Part shown: in pieces, positions 1 through 8,242 of the stretch
Layout of the letters: every line of letters starts with the position of its first letter
Numbering within the stretch: the first letter of the stretch is position 1
Notes under the pieces: generated by a model
What the model saw: the letters and a program-made list of their open reading frames with translations, nothing else
What the model was told of the DNA's origin: nothing
Databases searched by the model: none
Translations under genes and position numbers: made by a program
Assembly: GCA_900318685.1 (NCBI GenBank)
Contig: ONLL01000019.1
Location: 52,725-116,724, forward strand
Reading direction: 5' to 3'
From: an uncultured Prevotellaceae bacterium
Lineage (GTDB): Bacteria; Bacteroidota; Bacteroidia; Bacteroidales; Bacteroidaceae
Length of the DNA: 64,000 nt

Positions 1-584
1 TGATTGCGACGCTCGCGATATTCCGTCTTGTGATAGATGGTAGAGCCCTCTATCTCTACTTCGCCCGTCGAGAAATTACGCTGAAAGTTCTCCATATCGG
101 TGGCTGCGTTCCACAGGCACCACTCTTCGAAGGAGAAGAGTTTCAGGTGCTTCACCTCCTGCGAGTGGTTGGTCAGCGTCAGCTTCTGCACCTCAGCCCA
201 TTTCCTAAGTGGGACGAAGAAGAGCACGCTGGCCTCTATCTGGTTCTTGCGACCGGTGATGCGTGTGTAGCCCATACCGTGCCGGCACTCGTAGAAGTCG
301 AGAGGCGTCTTGCATGGTTTCCAGCCCGGGTTCCACACACAGTCGTTGTCTACGAGATAGAAGTAGCGTCCGCCGTTGTCCATCGGCACATTGTTGTAGC
401 GATAGCGTGTGATGCGGCGGAACTTAGCATCCTTGTAGAAGCTGTAGCCTCCTGCTGTGTTGGAGATGAGTGAGAAGAAATCTTCGTTGCCCAGGTAGTT
501 GATCCAGGGCCAGGGTGTCTGAGGGTCGGTAATGACGTATTCCCTATGAGCATCGTCGAAGTGTCCGTATCGTTTCTGTTCCAT
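1..584 (-). CDS. GH94 cellobiose/cellodextrin phosphorylase, N-terminal part (cut by window edge)
   Basis: The first 194 codons of a minus-strand gene are present; the rest lies before base 1. The translated start ([17 protein letters not shown], then [26 protein letters not shown] and [12 protein letters not shown]) matches the N-terminal beta-sandwich domain of family GH94. These enzymes phosphorolyse cellobiose or related beta-glucosides in the cytoplasm to glucose-1-phosphate and a shorter sugar. There is no signal peptide, consistent with a cytoplasmic enzyme. The family is usually about 800 residues, so roughly a quarter is seen and the catalytic domain is outside the window. The ATG at 584 follows the GH97 gene by 37 bp on the same strand, so the two are probably cotranscribed. 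Exact substrate (cellobiose, cellodextrin or another disaccharide) cannot be judged from this part. Confidence 0.9.
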   Translation of the reverse strand, partial: MEQKRYGHFDDAHREYVITDPQTPWPWINYLGNEDFFSLISNTAGGYSFYKDAKFRRITRYRYNNVPMDNGGRYFYLVDNDCVWNPGWKPCKTPLDFYECRHGMGYTRITGRKNQIEASVLFFVPLRKWAEVQKLTLTNHSQEVKHLKLFSFEEWCLWNAATDMENFQRNFSTGEVEIEGSTIYHKTEYRERRN

Positions 585-585
585 G

Positions 586-636
586 TTTTTGGGGAGTTTA
601 GGAGTTTGGGAGTTTGGGAGTTTAGGAGTTTGGAGT
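586..636. repeat. 8-bp tandem repeat array between GH97 and GH94
   Basis: About five copies of a GAGTTTAG/GAGTTTGG unit fill the junction between the two minus-strand genes. The array supplies the final codons and stop of GH97 and ends next to the GH94 start. It belongs to the set of short-period arrays found at many gene boundaries in this window. Confidence 0.85.
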
Positions 637-2637
637 GATGATGGCAGCCCATCCGCCGCCAGGAGCGAGGTGGATATTCAGCTTGTCGCTGGCTTTCACT
701 GGTTGGCGGCTATGACGATAGTCCATCGCTTCCTTCTCGGCATTGGTGCCGTCGGCAAAGATGTCGGCTTGATAGCTGCCCCCACCCAGGAAGGAGCAAT
801 CGATCAGCAAATCGCGTGCTGTCCAGTTGGTCATAGCACCGATATACCAGGTCGAGCCCTTGCGACGAGCAATAGCCGCGTATTCGCCCAACTCGCCACA
901 GAGAGCCACCGTCTCGTCGAAAGTGGTGGGAATCAGACTGATGAAGTTTGTAGTCTCCTGCTCGCGCATGTATTTTGTGGGTGAATCGGCCAGCATCTGC
1001 AAGGGAGCGTCGAAGACAATGTACATCGCTACCTGATGGCAACGTGTGCCCTGACTCATGGGGTGTCCATAGTTGCCGAAGAAGTTCTCGCGAGTGGCAT
1101 TGTCCATTGCTCCCGGTGTGTAGTCAAGCTGTCCGCAGAGCATGCGCAGGTAGGGTATGGTCACATCATAGCGAGGCTGGTCGCTGACTGGTCCACGCTC
1201 GTTGCGTGGTTCCCATTTGGCGTTCTCCAGGCCCTTCACTCCCTCGAAGTTGAGCACGTTGGGGTATGCACTTTGTATGCCCATGGGCTTCAGGCCATGA
1301 TAGTCGAGCAGCAGATGGTGGCGGGCAGCGCACTCAGCCATACGGTAGGCAGAACGGATGACCTGTTGGTCGTCGCGGTCGAAGAAGTCGACCTTGAATC
1401 CCTTGATACCCATATCGGCATAGTGCTGCATATAGTGCTCCATCGCCGCTGTGCCGTCGAGCACGTCGTTGCCGATCATGTTGCGCCAGCTTGACCAAAG
1501 GATAATGCCCACGCCCCGGCTCTTTCCGTAAGCAACGAGCTCTTTGAGGTCGATGGCAGGATTCAAGTCCTCGGTGAGCGACTCTCGTCCGCTCCATCCT
1601 TCGTCGATGATGATGTATTCCAGGTGGTTTTTCTGTGCGAAGTCGATGTAATACTTATATGTGGCAGTGTTCATGCCCGACTGGAAGTCGACGTTCCAAA
1701 TGTTGGTGTTGTTCCACCAGTCCCACGCCACCTTGCCCGGCCTGATCCAACTGATATCGTCAACACGGCAGGCAGGAGCAAGTCGCACGGCCATATCGCA
1801 GTTGAGCAGCTCGGCATCGCTATCAGTCACCACGACGGCACGCCAGGGAAGCATCCGTTTTCCTGATATCCGGGCAATATAGCTGGCACGCTTCGTAGAG
1901 ACCATATTCAGTCCGCGTCCCAGCACACTCTGCTCCAGCACGTAGGGCGCGAACTCTGCTGTCAGCGCATGTCCGTCACCCTTCTTGAGCATCAAGCCGG
2001 GATAATCCTCTACGCCGGCATCCATCACTACGGCTTTCTTTCCGTCAGGCAGACAGACACAGAGAGGAGTGATGGCCAGGGAGTCGGGAAACATCTGCGA
2101 AAGCTGCTGCTCGTCGTAATAGGACTCGAAAGAGTAGCTATAGCGTTCGCCGCCGCGCAAGTCGTTAACGTATGGCACAAAAACCTTATAATCGCCGGCA
2201 AAGCGGAACTCGGCTGTCTCGCTGTCTATGCGGCTGGCCTTTGCATTGCCGATACCGATGCGATAGGCTGCTCCGTCGTCGTAGGCTCGGAATTCCACTG
2301 TCGTGCCGTGTGCGAACTTCATTACCAGCATTCCGTAGTTGTCCGCCACCTGCTGCTTTCGATAGACAGGAGTCGCGATGGATGAGGTCACCTGTTGCTT
2401 GCGTGCCACACTACCCTGACCGCTGATGAGCGGCTGTCCGTCGACGACGGCTTGAATGGCGGAGGGAGTAAGCACCTGTGTGTCGCCTTTGCTCACAGCC
2501 CACGTCAGACGTTGGCCATCAGTAGTCACAGTCACTTCCAGTTTTCCGTTGGGCGAGGTCAGTTTTTGCACTTTCGCCCCACTGGCTGCCATACATATCA
2601 TGCAGAGCAGCAGTCCTAGCATTTTTCTTTTCTTCAT
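622..2637 (-). CDS. GH97 family glycoside hydrolase (alpha-galactosidase/alpha-glucosidase)
   Basis: This is a 671-residue secreted enzyme of family GH97. The ATG at 2637 gives a clean signal peptide ([20 protein letters not shown]); an upstream in-frame start at 2664 would spoil it. An N-terminal beta-sandwich is followed by a (beta/alpha)8 barrel containing [11 protein letters not shown] and [12 protein letters not shown]. In this family an Asp at the latter place (here D417) is the nucleophile of the retaining branch, mostly alpha-galactosidases, while SusB-type inverting enzymes use Glu residues elsewhere. A retaining alpha-galactosidase is therefore more likely, though this is inferred from motif memory. 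The last codons and the stop lie inside an 8-bp repeat array. The GH94 phosphorylase gene follows on the same strand, which suggests hydrolysis outside the cytoplasm and phosphorolysis inside. Confidence 0.92.
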   Translation of the reverse strand: MKKRKMLGLLLCMICMAASGAKVQKLTSPNGKLEVTVTTDGQRLTWAVSKGDTQVLTPSAIQAVVDGQPLISGQGSVARKQQVTSSIATPVYRKQQVADNYGMLVMKFAHGTTVEFRAYDDGAAYRIGIGNAKASRIDSETAEFRFAGDYKVFVPYVNDLRGGERYSYSFESYYDEQQLSQMFPDSLAITPLCVCLPDGKKAVVMDAGVEDYPGLMLKKGDGHALTAEFAPYVLEQSVLGRGLNMVSTKRASYIARISGKRMLPWRAVVVTDSDAELLNCDMAVRLAPACRVDDISWIRPGKVAWDWWNNTNIWNVDFQSGMNTATYKYYIDFAQKNHLEYIIIDEGWSGRESLTEDLNPAIDLKELVAYGKSRGVGIILWSSWRNMIGNDVLDGTAAMEHYMQHYADMGIKGFKVDFFDRDDQQVIRSAYRMAECAARHHLLLDYHGLKPMGIQSAYPNVLNFEGVKGLENAKWEPRNERGPVSDQPRYDVTIPYLRMLCGQLDYTPGAMDNATRENFFGNYGHPMSQGTRCHQVAMYIVFDAPLQMLADSPTKYMREQETTNFISLIPTTFDETVALCGELGEYAAIARRKGSTWYIGAMTNWTARDLLIDCSFLGGGSYQADIFADGTNAEKEAMDYRHSRQPVKASDKLNIHLAPGGGWAAIITPNS

Positions 2638-2707
2638 TGTCAGATTGGTTTTCTTGTTGTACAAGAAACGCTCTCCGCCCCATTTTTATTGTGTAAAACG
2701 ATGGTAA

Positions 2708-2737
2708 ATGAACGGAAAAATGGCAGTTTTGAGATGA
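2708..2737 (+). pseudogene. Relic of a duplicated gene 3' end
   Basis: The frame from 2708 reads Asn-Gly-Lys-Met-Ala-Val-Leu-Arg-stop after its Met, matching the last residues (NGKKVVLRR) of the secreted protein that ends at 4292. The similarity continues past the stop into the following promoter region, so this appears to be the surviving tail of a former upstream gene copy. It is not expected to be expressed. Confidence 0.6.
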
Positions 2738-2806
2738 TGAGCCATTTTTGAAAACAAACGAAACAAATGGTAAACCTCCTTTACGCAAATGGCCTTACCT
2801 TTGCAC
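2709..2806 (+). repeat. Promoter-region duplicate, copy A
   Basis: About 98 bp that align with copy B at 4261-4358, at roughly 75-80% identity by eye. Shared blocks include GAACGGAAAAA, GTTTTGAGA, an 18-bp block GAAAACAAACGAAACAA and the -7 box with CTTTGCAC. It covers a gene tail, the spacer and the promoter of the next gene. Confidence 0.8.
2796..2803 (+). promoter_or_regulatory. -7 promoter element (TACCTTTG)
   Basis: TACCTTTG followed by CACC matches the Bacteroidetes -7 consensus TAnnTTTG, 40 bp before the ATG at 2844. No convincing -33 TTTG was found at the usual distance. Confidence 0.7.
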
Positions 2807-2843
2807 CCACAACAACCATTTATTCACTAATAAAACAAAAAAC

Positions 2844-4292
2844 ATGAGAATCTTTACCAAATTATTCTGTGTGGCTGCTATTTGCCTGCTTGGCATCAGC
2901 AGCGCAAGTGCAAAGACCGAACAGGTGCATGCCACCTTTGAGAACCCCACTAACACCAACACCACCTGGAATGCCTCGACCAAGACGTTCACTTGGAGCA
3001 CAACTTATTACAATCAGCTGCGCAACATTGGACTGCCCTCTGGCGACATCTCGAAGTACAAGAAGCTGGTGGTCGACTGCCATTTCGTCACTGGCAACCG
3101 CATCCGTATCCTTTTCTATAAAGGCGGTTCGAACCTTACGCTCTTTGCTGAGGAAGGCGTCAACGAGTTCATCATCAAGGACGAACTTGAGGCTCAGGCT
3201 CCCGATGATTTCAATGAGTACATCCTGCAGTGCGATGAAATCTGCCTCTCGGGCGATAATGCTATTGCTCCTGGAGAAGTGGTGATCAACGACGTCTATC
3301 TGGAGACCTACAATGACGAAGGAGAGAAAGTGTATGCCACCTTTGAGAACCCCACCAACACCAACACTACTTGGAATGCCTCGACCAATACATTCACTTG
3401 GAGCACAACTTATTACAATCAGCTGCGCAACATCGGACTTCCCTCGGGCGACATCTCGAAGTACAAGAAGCTGGTGGTCGACTGCCATTTCGTCACTGGC
3501 AACCGCATCCGTATCCTTTTCTATAAAGGCGGTTCAAACCTCACGCTCTATGCTCAGGAAGGCGTCAACGAGTTTATCATCAAGGACGAACTGGAGGCTC
3601 AGGCTCCCGATGACTATAATGAGTACATCCTGCAGTGCGATGAAATCTGCCTCTCGGGCGACAATGCTATTGCTCCAGGCGAAGTCGTAGTTAACAGCGT
3701 CTATCTGGAGACCTATCCCGAGAACGAATCTGTCGAGATTCCCGACATTGTCAACGAAGAGCAGCCCGACAAACCCGAAGGCTATATCGACCTCACTGAA
3801 GCATTCCCCAGCCTCAACCCACGTCTGGGTGTCAAGCTTGGCAATGGTGAAGTAGTGCTTGGCCAGAGGAGCAAGGACGTTATCGCTGATCTCTCACCCT
3901 ATAGCGAGCTCACCATCGTTGCTACTCCCGGATTGAAGCTGGTGCTGTATATGAACCATGAGGTGGACGCACAGCAAAATGCCGGCGACTATGCTGAGGC
4001 TGACGCCGGTAAGTATCTCTTCCTCGACGTGCAAACCGATGAGAATGGCATGTACACGCTCGACCTGACACAAATGGACAAAGCCGACCTCAACTGCATC
4101 TGCCTGCCTTGGGACAACTCGAACAAGGGCACCGTCTGGTACCTCCTGTTGAAGGATGTCGCTACGGGCATCCAGCAGATCGCTAACGTTGCAGCCGACA
4201 ATGTCATCTACGATTTGCAGGGTCGCCAGGTGGCTAATCCGCAGGGTGGACTGTACATTCTGAACGGAAAAAAGGTCGTTTTGAGACGATGA
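2844..4292 (+). CDS. Secreted protein with two near-identical tandem modules and C-terminal tail
   Basis: The protein has 482 residues. The ATG at 2844 gives a standard signal peptide (MRIFTKLFCVAAICLLGISS); the longer frame from 2748 runs through the promoter and is not used. Two modules of 135 residues, almost identical at DNA level with a 405-bp period, span about residues 30-165 and 165-300. Each contains a beta-rich block with the pattern DISKYKKLVVDCHF and RIRILFYKGGSNLTL. A third, diverged module covers about 330-455 (LSPYSELTIVATPG). The protein ends in the IYDLQGRQV-type tail shared with other secreted proteins here. I do not recognise the family; a carbohydrate-binding or surface scaffold role is plausible because of the neighbours. 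The recent internal duplication may change length between strains. Confidence 0.85.
   Translation: MRIFTKLFCVAAICLLGISSASAKTEQVHATFENPTNTNTTWNASTKTFTWSTTYYNQLRNIGLPSGDISKYKKLVVDCHFVTGNRIRILFYKGGSNLTLFAEEGVNEFIIKDELEAQAPDDFNEYILQCDEICLSGDNAIAPGEVVINDVYLETYNDEGEKVYATFENPTNTNTTWNASTNTFTWSTTYYNQLRNIGLPSGDISKYKKLVVDCHFVTGNRIRILFYKGGSNLTLYAQEGVNEFIIKDELEAQAPDDYNEYILQCDEICLSGDNAIAPGEVVVNSVYLETYPENESVEIPDIVNEEQPDKPEGYIDLTEAFPSLNPRLGVKLGNGEVVLGQRSKDVIADLSPYSELTIVATPGLKLVLYMNHEVDAQQNAGDYAEADAGKYLFLDVQTDENGMYTLDLTQMDKADLNCICLPWDNSNKGTVWYLLLKDVATGIQQIANVAADNVIYDLQGRQVANPQGGLYILNGKKVVLRR
2931..3740 (+). repeat. 405-bp intragenic tandem duplication
   Basis: Two consecutive 405-bp units inside the preceding CDS begin at 2931 and 3336 and differ by only scattered bases. 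The period is a multiple of three, so the frame is kept. The low divergence indicates a recent duplication or ongoing gene conversion. Confidence 0.85.
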
Positions 4293-4323
4293 GATAAATT
4301 CGAAAACAAACGAAACAATCAGT

Positions 4324-4348
4324 AAAGCCCTTTCGCGAAAAGGGCTTT
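4324..4348 (+). terminator. Hairpin terminator overlapping the next promoter
   Basis: A 10-bp stem (AAAGCCCTTT at 4324-4333 with AAAGGGCTTT at 4339-4348) has a 5-nt loop. The last base of the right arm is the first base of the following -7 element, so termination of one gene and initiation of the next share bases. Confidence 0.7.
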
Positions 4349-4355
4349 ATCTTTG
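4348..4355 (+). promoter_or_regulatory. -7 promoter element (TATCTTTG)
   Basis: TATCTTTG followed by CAC lies 52 bp upstream of the ATG at 4408 and overlaps the preceding terminator stem by one base. Confidence 0.75.
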
Positions 4356-4407
4356 CACACAAATTTCGATAATTCCTTTCATTATTAACTAAAAAACAAC
4401 AAAGAAC

Positions 4408-7400
4408 ATGAGAAAAACCTACATGATGCTGTTTGCACTGGTGCTGATTGCACTGGGCGCAACGAAAGCAAATGCCGGAGAGATCATCTCGCTGCAGGAA
4501 GTTCCTTTCTGCTCATGGGATGGATGGGGCGTTGACGCTCAGAAGACCGGCGAAGCAGAGTGTGCATGGGTAGTGGGCGAGTCCACTGGCCAGCCCTACG
4601 GCGACTCGCAGGTCATCAACTATGCTGACCTCTCGCTCTACTCAAAGTTGATCGTGACCGTCACTGAAGGCACGCCACGCTTCCTCTTCAACCGCGACGT
4701 TGACGAGGGACAGTGGGCCGAGAACGAGGAAGAGTCACACCTCATCGACAACACCAGGAACGGCTGGAGCTCGAAGTACTTCTCCGTCGACGGCAGCACC
4801 TACACCGTCGACCTGAAGATGATGGTGAAGGAGAAGGGCTTTGCCCACCTGCACGCCATCAAGGGTGCCAACTGGGCTAACGTCACCGTCGAGAGCATGG
4901 AGGTGGAGCGTCAGGGTAAGGCCCAGCAAGTGGGCTGGACTGAGCTTCTCACCAATGGTGACCTCGAAGGCGACGATGTGAGCTGCTTCTACTCGAAGGA
5001 GAACGGCGGAGAGCCATTCCCCTCAATCATCACTGATGGTATCGGTGTCAACGAGAGCCGCGGTATTATGGTTCACTCGGCTGCCGGAGCTGCTCAGGAT
5101 TGGGATGCCCAGTTCTGGATCAACCTGCCCGAGATTCTCCCACAAGGTACGAAGTATCGCGTGTCGTTCGACCGTCGTGCCAGCATGGACGGCACTGCCG
5201 ACACTCAGGCTCATGCTGATCCCAGCGACTACATCCACTACGAGATGATTGGCTCGCCCACCTTCACCACCGAATGGCAGACCTACAAGTTCGAAGGTGA
5301 GATTACTGCTTCTCAGGCAGGACCGAATGGAACTGGCGGCCTGATGCACTCCATCGCCTTCAACCTCTCGAAGGACAGGAACAACGATGTCGACTTCTTC
5401 TTCGACAACCTGAAGTTTGAGGTATATAAGTATGGTACGATGGCTGAGTACTACATGGACATCGTCCAGGTGGACTTTGGCTTCGACACCAACATCCCCG
5501 CTCTCGTAAAGGCTTCTGGCAAGTCTCGTCTGATCTTCCCCGAAGGCTGCGCTAAGGTGACTGCCGACGGCAAGGAAATGGTCGTTATGTCAGTTGAGGG
5601 CTTCGCCGACGGACGTTTCTACGTATTCACTGAGGAGGCTCTCGACGACAATGCTACTATCGAAGTGAGCTTCACCAATCCTAAGGATCCCGCTTATCAT
5701 CTTATCTATACCAGCGGACCTGGCGGCGACGTCAACGACTGGAGCGGCGAGGCCGACCTCAACGAGGATGTGGCTAAGGAAGATGCCTATGCATTCGTCT
5801 TCGTGCGTCCTACTGTGATGAGCACCGATCCTGAGGATGGCTCATTCAACCTGCCCAACAGCATCAAGGAGTTCACCGTGAACTTCGACAAGCCCGCTGA
5901 CTGCTCAGTGCTCAAGGCTACGATCAACGGCAAGGCCCTGACCGTTTCTCCCAATACTGGCGCTGCTGAGGTGGTGAAGCTGATCCGTCAGGACAGCGGT
6001 GACCTGCCTACGGGTGAGTACACCATCAAGGTGACCAACATCCTGGCTGAGGAGCCTCTGGTTCCCGATGACCTGGGTGACTATACGTTCGTGCTCAACG
6101 TCGGTAAGGTGGACAACGATCCTAACGACGTTCCTAGGGAACTGATTCCCGCCGAGTACTTCGCAAATACTGCCGCTAATGGTATCCCCGAGGGATTCAT
6201 CGTGATGTTCGGTGAGGAGCTCCGCACCTCTGAGGGCTCATTCGGCTCTGGCCCACGTCTGTTCAACTTCGGCGAGGGTGGTGACTTCACTAAGGGTCTC
6301 TACTTCCGTGAGGGCTATGCCGAGTACGGTAGCGTAGAGAATCACGCTCTGCAGCTCGAGGCTGGTAAGAAATACGACTTCCGCTTCAACACCGCAGCCT
6401 GGAAGGACAACGGTGCTTGGTGCCGCTTCGAGGTTCTCGACCAGAACGACGAGGCCGTCGTGTCAGAGATGATCAACAACAAGCCTAACGTCAACGGTGG
6501 CACAGGTGCTGTCCAGGGTTCGACCTATACTCAGATTCGCTACGTGCCTGCCACAACGGGTTACTACCGCGTGCGCTGGACCGCTTGCGACCAGGGTGGT
6601 AACGGTGGCTTCTTCGAAGTCTTGCTGGGTAATCCCGGTGTCCGCTACATCCCCAATGTCGTGGGTGTGGAAGAGACACAGCTGCTGAACACTGCACTTG
6701 AGAATGCTAAGGCCGTGCGCGATGCCAACAGCGCCGACCGCTACTCAGGTCCTGCTTTCGATGCACTCGTAGCTGCTATCGCAAAGTACGAGGCTGAGGG
6801 TCCCACCTACACTGCTCCTTCTGCCTATAAGAATGCCGCTGCTGCCCTTGATGCTGCTGCACAGGCAGTGCGCGATCACCGCTCACTCATCGACACCTAC
6901 GATCCGCTGCCTCAGCGCGCTCAGGAGATCGTCGACAACAATGCCGAGAAGAAGTTCTCCAAGACCGAGCTCTATGCTACTCTGAAGGCTGCTGCCGCCA
7001 AGTATGCTACGAAGGTCGTTGAGACCCAGGTTGATCCTGAGACCGGACTCGAGATGCAGGTTGAGGTCGTGAAGGTGAAGGACATCAAGGACGATGCCGA
7101 GCTGCAGGCCGCTATCGCCGAGCTGAAGGATCTTGTCAACACCACTGGTCTGCTCTTCACCGAGGGCGAGTCAAAGACTGCCGACACAGGTATCAAGGTG
7201 CTCGTCGAGCGTCTGCGCCTGGGTGCTGAGGGTCTGAAGCAGCTTGGTGTGGCTGAGGAGGACGATATGGTTCAGGCTGCTTACAATGCCCTGACCGACG
7301 ACGACGACCTCGCCAACAGCATCAAGAACCGCATGAAGCTCATTCTCTATGAGAACCTGAAGGATCCCAACAATGCTCTCTTCGAGGCTACCATCGATCC

Positions 7401-8160
7401 TCTCACTGAGGAGATCGTCACTCCCGCCTATGATATGACCGTGTTCGTCAAGAACCCCAACATCTACAAGCAGCGTGCCGACATCAACTTCAACGAGGAG
7501 AACGTTCCCGGATGGGTTACCCCAGAGGGATACTCCGCTCCTGGACTCTCATGGGGCTGGGGCTCTACGCAGGGTACTGACGTCATCGCCGAGGACTGCA
7601 TGTTCCAGACTTGGGGCGGCAGCTACCGCGTCGAGCAGACCATCACCGACCTGCCTGTGGGTATCTATCAGCTGCGCGCCGGCTTCGGTGAGCGTCAGGA
7701 TGAGAACGACGCTCCCAACGCCCTCGACGACACTTACTTCTATGTGAAGACCTCCGACACTCCCGAAGAGGATGTTGCCGACAGAATCGATGCTACCCGC
7801 ATCGGACAGGCATTCCCCTATGCAGCAGAAGGCAGCCTGGGTAGCCTGGGCATCTACGACATCGTCGTCACCGACGGTATCGTCACCCTCGGTGTCAACG
7901 CTTGCAGCGGTTCTCACACGTTCTTCAGCGATGTGCGCGTCTACATCTGCGGTGGTGCCAGCAAGGTCGACTACAGCGCCCTCTACGATGAGGTGCTCGC
8001 TGGCATCGACGAGACAGTGGCCTCCAACGTGAAGGTGCGTGCTATCGAGCTCTTCGACCTCAACGGCCGCCGAGTCACATCGGCACAGCGTGGTGTCACC
8101 ATCATCCGCAAGTACATGAGCGATGGTACCGTACGCACCGAGAAGGTCATGAAGAAGTAA
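4408..8160 (+). CDS. Large secreted multidomain protein, probable carbohydrate binding
   Basis: The 1250-residue protein starts with a signal peptide (MRKTYMMLFALVLIALGATK). Residues about 25-165 resemble the modules of the preceding gene (DLSLYSKLIVTV, later NVTVESMEVER). Next comes a jelly-roll region (about 175-345) that opens with LLTNGDLEGDDVSCF and closes with FFFDNLKFEVYK, as carbohydrate-binding modules of the CBM4/9 type do. A Big_5-like Ig domain follows at about 470-570 (STDPEDGSFNLPNSIKEFTV), then a PA14/jelly-roll-like part, a helical Ala-rich stretch (about 755-820) like FIVAR or sugar-binding surface domains, a second helical part and a final binding-like module. The end carries the FDLNGRRV tail. 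No catalytic domain was recognised. It probably binds glycan at the cell surface and works with the GH115 enzyme downstream. Confidence 0.8.
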   Translation: MRKTYMMLFALVLIALGATKANAGEIISLQEVPFCSWDGWGVDAQKTGEAECAWVVGESTGQPYGDSQVINYADLSLYSKLIVTVTEGTPRFLFNRDVDEGQWAENEEESHLIDNTRNGWSSKYFSVDGSTYTVDLKMMVKEKGFAHLHAIKGANWANVTVESMEVERQGKAQQVGWTELLTNGDLEGDDVSCFYSKENGGEPFPSIITDGIGVNESRGIMVHSAAGAAQDWDAQFWINLPEILPQGTKYRVSFDRRASMDGTADTQAHADPSDYIHYEMIGSPTFTTEWQTYKFEGEITASQAGPNGTGGLMHSIAFNLSKDRNNDVDFFFDNLKFEVYKYGTMAEYYMDIVQVDFGFDTNIPALVKASGKSRLIFPEGCAKVTADGKEMVVMSVEGFADGRFYVFTEEALDDNATIEVSFTNPKDPAYHLIYTSGPGGDVNDWSGEADLNEDVAKEDAYAFVFVRPTVMSTDPEDGSFNLPNSIKEFTVNFDKPADCSVLKATINGKALTVSPNTGAAEVVKLIRQDSGDLPTGEYTIKVTNILAEEPLVPDDLGDYTFVLNVGKVDNDPNDVPRELIPAEYFANTAANGIPEGFIVMFGEELRTSEGSFGSGPRLFNFGEGGDFTKGLYFREGYAEYGSVENHALQLEAGKKYDFRFNTAAWKDNGAWCRFEVLDQNDEAVVSEMINNKPNVNGGTGAVQGSTYTQIRYVPATTGYYRVRWTACDQGGNGGFFEVLLGNPGVRYIPNVVGVEETQLLNTALENAKAVRDANSADRYSGPAFDALVAAIAKYEAEGPTYTAPSAYKNAAAALDAAAQAVRDHRSLIDTYDPLPQRAQEIVDNNAEKKFSKTELYATLKAAAAKYATKVVETQVDPETGLEMQVEVVKVKDIKDDAELQAAIAELKDLVNTTGLLFTEGESKTADTGIKVLVERLRLGAEGLKQLGVAEEDDMVQAAYNALTDDDDLANSIKNRMKLILYENLKDPNNALFEATIDPLTEEIVTPAYDMTVFVKNPNIYKQRADINFNEENVPGWVTPEGYSAPGLSWGWGSTQGTDVIAEDCMFQTWGGSYRVEQTITDLPVGIYQLRAGFGERQDENDAPNALDDTYFYVKTSDTPEEDVADRIDATRIGQAFPYAAEGSLGSLGIYDIVVTDGIVTLGVNACSGSHTFFSDVRVYICGGASKVDYSALYDEVLAGIDETVASNVKVRAIELFDLNGRRVTSAQRGVTIIRKYMSDGTVRTEKVMKK

Positions 8161-8186
8161 CACTACATTTGATTCAATTACCCTTG

Positions 8187-8218
8187 GAGTGGCAAGACAG
8201 CAAAAAGTCTTGCCACTC
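8187..8218 (+). terminator. Hairpin terminator
   Basis: A perfect 12-bp stem (GAGTGGCAAGAC at 8187-8198 with its complement at 8207-8218) has an 8-nt loop. It lies between the large secreted protein and the GH115 gene, so GH115 may be partly separated from the upstream transcript. No good separate -7 box was seen for GH115. Confidence 0.75.
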
Positions 8219-8242
8219 TTCGAAAAAACAACGACTACTGAT

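Larger units (their letters stand above)
4261..4358 (+). repeat. Promoter-region duplicate, copy B
   Basis: This is the partner of copy A at 2709-2806. Here it contains the intact 3' end of the tandem-module gene, the terminator hairpin and the promoter of the next gene. Confidence 0.8.
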
